Virus record (IMG/VR): IMGVR_UViG_3300030060_005856 | Coordinates: 1-28,400 of that record | Strand: one strand, 5' to 3' | Length of the DNA stretch: 28,400 bases | Source of the DNA: a virus | In this document: positions 7,447-13,243 of the stretch, piece after piece | Layout of the letters: each line of letters starts with the position of its first letter | Numbering within the stretch: position 1 is the stretch's first letter | Translations under genes and position numbers: made by a program | Notes under the pieces: generated by a model | Told to the model about the DNA's origin: nothing | The model's input: the letters and a program-made list of their open reading frames with translations, nothing else | Database searches by the model: none

Positions 7447-7909
7447 TCACATTGAAGATGCTTGGGTAAAAGAAGCATTGGAAGAATACAAAGATAAAAT
7501 AGATGAGAACAAATCTCATCGTTTGGACATTAGTTCATACAGAGTTGAGAAGCCATGGGGATATGAACTATGGTTAGAATTAAATGAACATTATGCTTAT
7601 AAACTAATTCACATGAACAAAGGCTACCAAAGTAGTTTACAATGGCATGAGAAAAAAGTAGAAACCAATTATGTTATTGAAGGTGAGGCTGAAGTTCTAT
7701 TGCAAAATGAAGATGGAACAATGGAATCGAGAACTTATAAAGCTGGTGATGGTTGGTGTGTTCCATTAAAGACTAAACATAGAGTTATAGCTACAACAGA
7801 TTATACTGCACTTGAATGTTCTACTGCACATCTAAACGATTGTATTAGATTCGAGGATGATTCGGATAGAGGAAGTGGTAAAATAAATACAGAGCACGAA
7901 GGAAACTAA
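7433..7909 (+). CDS. Cupin protein, type II phosphomannose-isomerase-like
   Basis: The 158-aa protein is a single-domain cupin. 'VEKPWGYELWLE' and 'LIHMNKGYQSSLQWHEKKVETNYVIEGEAEV' features (quoted by their key residues W-G, S-L-Q-W-H72, E78-x-N-Y-V-I-E-G) match the C-terminal cupin domain of bifunctional mannose-6-phosphate isomerase/GDP-mannose pyrophosphorylase. A free-standing version could isomerise a hexose or heptose phosphate. The ATG at 7433 has GGAG at 7423-7426. It ends directly before the TTG start of the fusion enzyme at 7910. Isomerase activity is inferred from family resemblance; a regulatory or binding role is possible. Confidence 0.75.
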   Translation: MSKYSHIEDAWVKEALEEYKDKIDENKSHRLDISSYRVEKPWGYELWLELNEHYAYKLIHMNKGYQSSLQWHEKKVETNYVIEGEAEVLLQNEDGTMESRTYKAGDGWCVPLKTKHRVIATTDYTALECSTAHLNDCIRFEDDSDRGSGKINTEHEGN

Positions 7910-9508
7910 TTGAATAAATTCTGTATATTAGCTGCTGGTCGTGGGACTAGAAATACAAATGTTTCTGGTCTACATAAGGCGTTATTACCATTAGAAAATA
8001 AACCTGTTATATCACATATAATAGATAAAGTAAATGGTGAAGTTGAAATTGTAATTGCTTTGGGTTATAATGCTGAACAAGTAAGAAGTTATGTTGAGTA
8101 TGTGCATAGTGATAGAAAATTAACTTTCGTTTATGTTGATAATTATGATGAACAAGGTTCTGGTCCTGGTTATAGTTTGTTGTGTTGTGAAAAAGAATTA
8201 CAAGATTCTTTTATGTATACCGCTGTAGATACTATAGTAGATGAAGATTTTTATCTTCTACCAAAAGATAAAAATTGGATTGGTGTATCAAAAATAGATA
8301 AGGAAATTTCTTTAAATTATTGTTTGGTTAGAGGCGACAAGCATCTTGATGAGTTATACTATGGTGTTGGTGATAAAGCATTTATAGGTATGTGTGGAAT
8401 CTATGATTATAAAACATTTTGGACTAAGTTGAAAATGAAGTCGGTAGTTAAAAATGAATACCAAGTAGATTCTGGTATAATAGGTTTGGATAAAATGAAT
8501 ATTATAGATTTTACATGGTACGATACAGGTAATAATAAATCGTATATGGAGACTAAAAAATCATTCCCAAACGATGTGGTTGCAAACAAAAGTGATGAGG
8601 CTATCTTCATTGATAATGGTAAAGTCATAAAGTATTTTGACAATATACAAAAGGTTAAGATGAGAGTTGACAGATTAAAATATCTAAAAAATTGTCCTGA
8701 TGTCCAAGTGATTAATGATAATATGTATGCCTACGATTATATTCGTGGTAAACTACTATCTAATATTTCAGATGAAAGTTTGATGAAAAAATTTTTAGAT
8801 GAGTGTCAATCTTCGTTATGGTTTACTCAACAACCAAGCGATACATTTTTTGAAGATTGTAAAAACATGTATGAAGTTAAAACTAAGGAAAGGATTAAAT
8901 CATTATCTGGTTCGGAACTTGATAATATTTCTGTTATAAATGGAATTAGTGTTAGACCTGTTGAAGATATGTTAGATGAAATTGATTGGAACTGGTTAAT
9001 TACTAATGGTAAACCTACACACTTTCATGGTGATTTACAACCAGAAAATATACTCTATGATGAGGATAATGATAAATTTGTATTGATAGATTGGAGACAA
9101 CAATTTGGTAGTAATTTAGAAGTAGGTGACACTTACTATGATTTAGCTAAATTATATCATGCCATACTAATAAATGGTAAATGTATTTTGAATGATATGT
9201 TTGATTATACTATAACTTCCAACACAGCAAACTTAAACTTTTATGCGAAAAGTAATTTAGTATTTTTTAACCAGATTTTTCTTGATTTTTGTCACAAAAA
9301 TAATTATATTTGGAGTAAGGTTGAGTTATTAGGTATATTACAATATTTGAATATTTGTACATTGTATGATAATTTTAAAGATGGTAAGTATGGAAATTTT
9401 TTATTTTTATATGGTAAATATTTGTTATCAAAATTTATAAGTAGAGGTGGTTATGAAAAAAACAAAGTTAATAAATTTATACAAGCAAGAGTCGGTAGAG
9501 GTATTTAA
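7910..9508 (+). CDS. Nucleotidyltransferase fused to an aminoglycoside/choline-kinase-like phosphotransferase
   Basis: This 532-aa protein has two enzyme domains. Residues 1 to about 220 form a sugar-1-phosphate or choline-phosphate nucleotidyltransferase: L7-A-A-G-R-G-T-R14 is the nucleotide loop, K23 in 'LHKALLPL' is the usual phosphate-contacting Lys, and 'DEQGSGPGYSLL' is the donor-site loop. Residues from about 230 onward form an APH/choline-kinase fold: H373-G-D375-L-Q-P-E-N380 is the catalytic loop and D394 in 'IDWR' the metal-binding Asp. One chain could phosphorylate and then activate a sugar or alcohol. The start is TTG 7910, with AAGGAAA at 7899-7905, immediately after the cupin stop. 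Its last 56 bases overlap the SIS gene. The LicA/LicC phosphocholine pathway is an analogy, not an assignment. Confidence 0.82.
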   Translation: MNKFCILAAGRGTRNTNVSGLHKALLPLENKPVISHIIDKVNGEVEIVIALGYNAEQVRSYVEYVHSDRKLTFVYVDNYDEQGSGPGYSLLCCEKELQDSFMYTAVDTIVDEDFYLLPKDKNWIGVSKIDKEISLNYCLVRGDKHLDELYYGVGDKAFIGMCGIYDYKTFWTKLKMKSVVKNEYQVDSGIIGLDKMNIIDFTWYDTGNNKSYMETKKSFPNDVVANKSDEAIFIDNGKVIKYFDNIQKVKMRVDRLKYLKNCPDVQVINDNMYAYDYIRGKLLSNISDESLMKKFLDECQSSLWFTQQPSDTFFEDCKNMYEVKTKERIKSLSGSELDNISVINGISVRPVEDMLDEIDWNWLITNGKPTHFHGDLQPENILYDEDNDKFVLIDWRQQFGSNLEVGDTYYDLAKLYHAILINGKCILNDMFDYTITSNTANLNFYAKSNLVFFNQIFLDFCHKNNYIWSKVELLGILQYLNICTLYDNFKDGKYGNFLFLYGKYLLSKFISRGGYEKNKVNKFIQARVGRGI

Positions 9509-10085
9509 CAACATACCAACACAAAAGATTGTTGAGTTTGTTGATATGGTTTTCGAGGCATATGAAAACGAACAAACAATATTTGCTTGTGGCAATGGTG
9601 GAAATGTAGCATCTGTCCAAAACTTAGTTGTAGATATGAACATGCATCCTTTCGTATCAGAAGATAAAGGAGCTCAGACTATTCCACGAAACAAATTCAA
9701 ATGTGTTAGTTTGTGTAGTGACCAAGCTAGTATTACTGGCATCGGTAATGATTTAGGGTTTAGATTTATATTTAGTGAACAACTAAAGTATCAAGGTGTT
9801 GAGGGTGACATTGTATTTGGCATGTCTGGTTCAGGTAATTCTAAGAATGTTTTAGAAGCATTTAGAGTTGCTAAAGATAGAGGTATGAAAACAATATTAG
9901 TTACAAGAAACTCAGTTAATAATTGTAATGACTTTGCTGATTTAACTATATCACTTGAAGGTACATCAGAATTTCCTGGTCAAACAGGTGGTAATAACAA
10001 TAACTTCCACTTCGAAGATATTTTGTCTAAGATAACTCATATCTCTGTGGGGTTATTAAAGGAGAAAGTACACAATGAAAATTAA
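9453..10085 (+). CDS. SIS-domain phosphosugar isomerase, GmhA-like with altered metal residues
   Basis: The product is 210 aa from ATG 9453; GAGGTGG at 9444-9450 decides this start over GTG 9447. C46-G-N-G-G50 and S125-G-S-G-N-S130 are the phosphosugar-binding loops, and 'IGNDLGFRFIFSEQL' matches GmhA (sedoheptulose-7-phosphate isomerase). By eye-alignment to E. coli GmhA, the Ser after GNGG is N51, His61 becomes N57, Glu65 becomes D61, Gln172 becomes Glu (in 'HFEDILSKITH') and His180 is kept, so the zinc site looks changed. It likely isomerises a ketose phosphate to an aldose phosphate, perhaps using the product of the adjacent transketolase. It could also be a non-isomerase SIS binding protein. 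Confidence 0.8.
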   Translation: MKKTKLINLYKQESVEVFNNIPTQKIVEFVDMVFEAYENEQTIFACGNGGNVASVQNLVVDMNMHPFVSEDKGAQTIPRNKFKCVSLCSDQASITGIGNDLGFRFIFSEQLKYQGVEGDIVFGMSGSGNSKNVLEAFRVAKDRGMKTILVTRNSVNNCNDFADLTISLEGTSEFPGQTGGNNNNFHFEDILSKITHISVGLLKEKVHNEN

Positions 10086-10851
10086 TCCAAACATACTAAG
10101 AAAGAAAGTAATAGACATGGTTGTAGCTAAACAATCAGGTCATATAGGTGGGGCTTTCTCTATGGCTGAACTAACTGCTGTACTGTATGAAGACTATGAT
10201 ATTGGTGGTAAAGATAAATTGATTTTATCTAAAGGACACGCTGTTCCAATTATATATGCTGTGTTGCACGAGTTAGGTCAGATTAGTGATGATGATTTAG
10301 ATTTATTTAGAGAAATTGATTCACCACTTCAAGGACATCCTGATAAGTTAAGATTGCCACTAATGGATGCTACAACAGGTTCATTAGGTCAAGGATTGAG
10401 TATCGCTATCGGACACTCACTTGGTAAAAAACTAAGGGATGAAGAAGGAACTGTATTTTGTGTTTTAGGTGATGGAGAATTACAAGAAGGTCAAGTGTGG
10501 GAGGCTTTGATGTATTATCCAAAAACTGATTTACATAATTTAGTATGTATTATCGATTGGAACAAAGGTCAGAATGACGGATACTCAAAAGATTTTAGTA
10601 TTATGTATGATAATCTACAAGAAAGAATATCTTCATTTGGATGGAGTTGTAATGTTATAGATGGTCATGATATTAATGCTATCAGATCTCAATTGTTAGA
10701 GGTTGGTAATGTTACACATCATATGCCACAATGTATTATATTGGATACTATTAAAGGTAAGGGAGTTTCTTTTATGGAAGATCCAAGTTGGCATTGTAAA
10801 GTTCCTACGGAAGATGAATATGAAATCGCTATGAAAGAGTTAGGAGTTTAA
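10075..10851 (+). CDS. Transketolase, N-terminal (TPP-binding) subunit
   Basis: The product is 258 aa. It has G132-D133-G134-E135 with N163 28 residues after D133-G134, the thiamine-pyrophosphate/Mg2+ motif (GDG-x26-30-N). 'KGHAVPIIYAVL', 'GHPDKLRLP' and 'ATTGSLGQGLSIAIG' are classic transketolase segments. Length and content fit the N-terminal half of split transketolases. It moves two-carbon units between sugar phosphates, together with the subunit at 10853. The ATG at 10075 has GGAGAA at 10061-10066, and it overlaps the SIS gene by 11 bases. In this setting it may make a sedoheptulose- or modified ketose phosphate for activation rather than serve central metabolism. Confidence 0.9.
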   Translation: MKINPNILRKKVIDMVVAKQSGHIGGAFSMAELTAVLYEDYDIGGKDKLILSKGHAVPIIYAVLHELGQISDDDLDLFREIDSPLQGHPDKLRLPLMDATTGSLGQGLSIAIGHSLGKKLRDEEGTVFCVLGDGELQEGQVWEALMYYPKTDLHNLVCIIDWNKGQNDGYSKDFSIMYDNLQERISSFGWSCNVIDGHDINAIRSQLLEVGNVTHHMPQCIILDTIKGKGVSFMEDPSWHCKVPTEDEYEIAMKELGV

Positions 10852-10852
10852 G

Positions 10853-11776
10853 ATGAGGGCTACAAGAGAAGCATTTGGAGAACACTTACCTGTAATGGGT
10901 GAGAAACATAATAATATAGTGGCATTAGATGCTGACTTAGGTAAGGCTACTAAGATTGCTAGTTTTGGACAAACACATCCTGATAGATTCTTTCAGATGG
11001 GTATTGCTGAGGCTAATATGATTGGAGTCGCATCTGGTATTTCTGAATATGATTATAAAGTATTTTTAGCATCATTTGGTTCATTTCTTACTGGTAGGTA
11101 TGACCAGATAAGATGTAGTATAGCATATTCTAATAGACCAGTTGTTTTGGTTGGTACTCATGTTGGTATGGCTATTGGTAAAGATGGTGTAACTCAAATG
11201 GGGTTAGAAGATGTTAGTATTATGAGAGCACTACCTAATATGAAAATATTGAATCCTGCTACATTTTCGGAGGCAATAAAGGTTATTGAATATTTGTGTG
11301 AAACAGATTTGGACTCTCCATATTATTTGAGGTTAGGTAGACAACCAGTTGAGGATATAGAAATGCCATTTGAATTTGGTAAAGGACAGATTGTGTTAGA
11401 AGGTAATGACATTACTCTATTATCTACTGGTTGTATATTAGGTGATGTTCTAAAGTCAGCTCTTATCATTGAAGAGAAAACATCTATGAGTGTAAGGGTT
11501 ATAAATATCCCAACACTAAAACCAATAGATGAAGATATAGTAGTGGATTCTGCTAAACACACCGACCACCTATTTACAATAGAGGACCACTCAATCATTG
11601 GTGGTTTAGGTAGTGCAGTTTCAGAAGTATTATCCGAAAAACATCCAACTAAAATAACTCGAATTGGACTCAATGATGTGTTTCCTGAATCAGCACCACC
11701 TGCTGACTTATACGAAAAATATGGATTGAGTTCAAATAAAATAACTGAAAGGGTGTTGAGTGAATTGGATAAATAA
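10853..11776 (+). CDS. Transketolase, C-terminal (pyrimidine-binding) subunit
   Basis: The product is 307 aa, one base after the N-terminal subunit. E53 in 'MGIAEANMIGVASG' is the conserved Glu that activates the thiamine aminopyrimidine. 'FGSFLTGRYDQIRCSIAYSN' features and 'GTHVGMAIGKDGVTQMGLEDV' are typical of the pyrimidine domain; the C-terminal Rossmann-like domain ('LLSTGCILGDVL', 'TIEDHSIIGGLGSAVSEVL') is complete. It pairs with the upstream subunit in a heteromeric transketolase of the 1-deoxyxylulose-synthase-like layout. The start ATG 10853 follows 'TTAGGAGTTTAAG', with GGAG at 10843-10846. The last 17 bases overlap the next gene. Confidence 0.9.
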   Translation: MRATREAFGEHLPVMGEKHNNIVALDADLGKATKIASFGQTHPDRFFQMGIAEANMIGVASGISEYDYKVFLASFGSFLTGRYDQIRCSIAYSNRPVVLVGTHVGMAIGKDGVTQMGLEDVSIMRALPNMKILNPATFSEAIKVIEYLCETDLDSPYYLRLGRQPVEDIEMPFEFGKGQIVLEGNDITLLSTGCILGDVLKSALIIEEKTSMSVRVINIPTLKPIDEDIVVDSAKHTDHLFTIEDHSIIGGLGSAVSEVLSEKHPTKITRIGLNDVFPESAPPADLYEKYGLSSNKITERVLSELDK

Positions 11777-12416
11777 AGATACAGAGATATACTGTTCATT
11801 TGCTAAGGATGCTGGTAACACAGGTTGTCAGATGATGAACACAGCATTCTATTATCATGGATTGAATAAGATATATAAATCTTTTTCAGTAAGGAGCATT
11901 GAGGATGCTATTAATGCAGTATTGACTTTAGGTATTAAAGGGTTTGCTATAACAATGCCATATAAAGTAGAAGTATTGAAGTATGTTCATGATATGGAAG
12001 ATTCTGTTAAGGAGATAGGTGCTGCTAATACTGTTATTAATAATAATGGTCGTTTACATGCATATAATACAGATGCTTGGGCTGCTAAACAATTCCTATC
12101 TGATTATGATAATAGAAAACCATTGGTTATATTAGGTAATGGTGGTTATGCTAAAGCTGTAAAATGGGCTGCTGAGAAAAGTGGATTTACAATAGAACAA
12201 CGAACAAGAAAAGAAAATGGAATTCATATGGGATTGGGTATGACACATAAATCAATTATTTATAGTTGTATACCAGAAAGTTTAAAGTACACACTACATA
12301 CCAAGTCTAATGAATGGATTGATTGTTTAGTGGATACAGATACAGGAAAGCAATTGGCTAGGTTACAAGCATCTAAACAATTTGAAATGTACACAAGTAA
12401 GAAATTTCCATTATGA
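11760..12416 (+). CDS. Short shikimate dehydrogenase-like (AroE-like) oxidoreductase
   Basis: The product is 218 aa from GTG 11760. The N-terminal catalytic domain is recognisable: K69 in 'FAITMPYK' corresponds to the catalytic Lys of AroE and D105 in 'AYNTDAW' to its catalytic Asp; 'EIGAANTVINNNG' is the GAxNT region between them. The nucleotide-binding part begins at 'LVILGNGGYAKAVKWA' (GxGGxxxA). It is about 50 residues shorter than typical AroE, mainly at the C-terminal end. Coupled to a transketolase and SIS isomerase, it may reduce a keto-cyclic or keto-sugar compound, possibly quinate/shikimate-like, rather than serve aromatic amino-acid synthesis, since no other aro gene is present. 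The stop overlaps the start of a truncated gene copy at 12416. Confidence 0.72.
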   Translation: MNWINKDTEIYCSFAKDAGNTGCQMMNTAFYYHGLNKIYKSFSVRSIEDAINAVLTLGIKGFAITMPYKVEVLKYVHDMEDSVKEIGAANTVINNNGRLHAYNTDAWAAKQFLSDYDNRKPLVILGNGGYAKAVKWAAEKSGFTIEQRTRKENGIHMGLGMTHKSIIYSCIPESLKYTLHTKSNEWIDCLVDTDTGKQLARLQASKQFEMYTSKKFPL

Positions 12417-12505
12417 TGGTTAAAGCTATATTCATATCAGTAAGAACTGGTTCATCTAGGTTACCCAATAAGTCTATTTTAAAAATAAAAGTTTTTTTAA
12501 ATTAG
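12416..12505 (+). pseudogene. Truncated copy of the 5' end of the cytidylyltransferase-aminotransferase gene
   Basis: Bases 12416-12491 match 13236-13311 at 73 of 76 positions. The copy encodes the first 25 residues of the nucleotidyltransferase domain (including RTGSSRLPNK) and then diverges to VFLN and a TAG at 12503-12505. It is therefore a dead 5' fragment left before the inserted methyltransferase gene. It accounts for most of the 107-base gap; the remainder (12506-12523) holds the CGGAG ribosome site at 12510-12514 of the next gene. Confidence 0.88.
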
Positions 12506-12523
12506 ATAATCGGAGTATATAAA

Positions 12524-13243
12524 ATGAGTGATAAATTTAAAACATATTCTAATATATATAATGATTTATATGATAATTATAAATACAATCCTGGTGAAGG
12601 CAATAAGGTGTCCATAAAAAGGATGTTAGACGAATCGTGGTATAAATCACTACCCTCAAAATGGAAACTGTTAGACATTGGATGCTCAAGTGGTGGTTTT
12701 CTTACACTAGTCAATGATAGAGTTAATGAGGAAAATGTTGTATGTGAATTACATGGCATTGATATTGCTAAAAAAGCCGTAGAGTTAGCTAATGATAAAG
12801 GTATTGCGAATTGTATAGTAGGCTCTGTAACTGATATGGACTATGAAGATTCTACTTTTGATGTTATTCATACAGCAGACGTATTGGAACATTTATTTCC
12901 TAAAGATAGAGTGCCAGCTCTTAAAGAAATAAACAGAATATTAAAGTCAGACGGTATATTATTTGGTGAAGTTTGCTTAACTAATGAATCACATACAGAG
13001 TCTCATAATGGACTTTTAGTTGAGTATGGTATTAAAGATTTACATATAGATCCAATTATAGATGATGAATGGGTAGAACTATTTGAAGAAAATAATTTTG
13101 AAGTTACGTATAGATATACTTTTATGAGAACCGAGGATGACAAAAAAGACTACATGGAAAGCATCTGTAGAGATCCAAAAGATGGTTTTACAACTGGAAT
13201 TGGTCAATGTCATTTAAAATTTACATGTCAAAAACATGGTTAA
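12524..13243 (+). CDS. Class I SAM-dependent methyltransferase
   Basis: The product is 239 aa. D51-I-G-C-S-S-G is motif I for S-adenosylmethionine binding, 'ELHGIDIAKKAVELA' carries the acidic residue at the end of strand 2, and 'FDVIHTADVLEHL' plus 'EINRILKSDGILFGEV' are motifs II/III of the Methyltransf_11/23 type. It likely methylates a sugar or nucleotide-sugar. The ATG at 12524 has CGGAG at 12510-12514. The gene is an insertion: a dead copy of the next gene's 5' end lies before it and its final residue and stop come from the live copy at 13236. Confidence 0.85.
   Translation: MSDKFKTYSNIYNDLYDNYKYNPGEGNKVSIKRMLDESWYKSLPSKWKLLDIGCSSGGFLTLVNDRVNEENVVCELHGIDIAKKAVELANDKGIANCIVGSVTDMDYEDSTFDVIHTADVLEHLFPKDRVPALKEINRILKSDGILFGEVCLTNESHTESHNGLLVEYGIKDLHIDPIIDDEWVELFEENNFEVTYRYTFMRTEDDKKDYMESICRDPKDGFTTGIGQCHLKFTCQKHG

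Noticed and set aside
11323-11799. 158-codon minus-strand frame opposite the transketolase C subunit
   Set aside because: The + strand frame has clear transketolase motifs; the antisense product is Ser/Leu-rich with no family resemblance.
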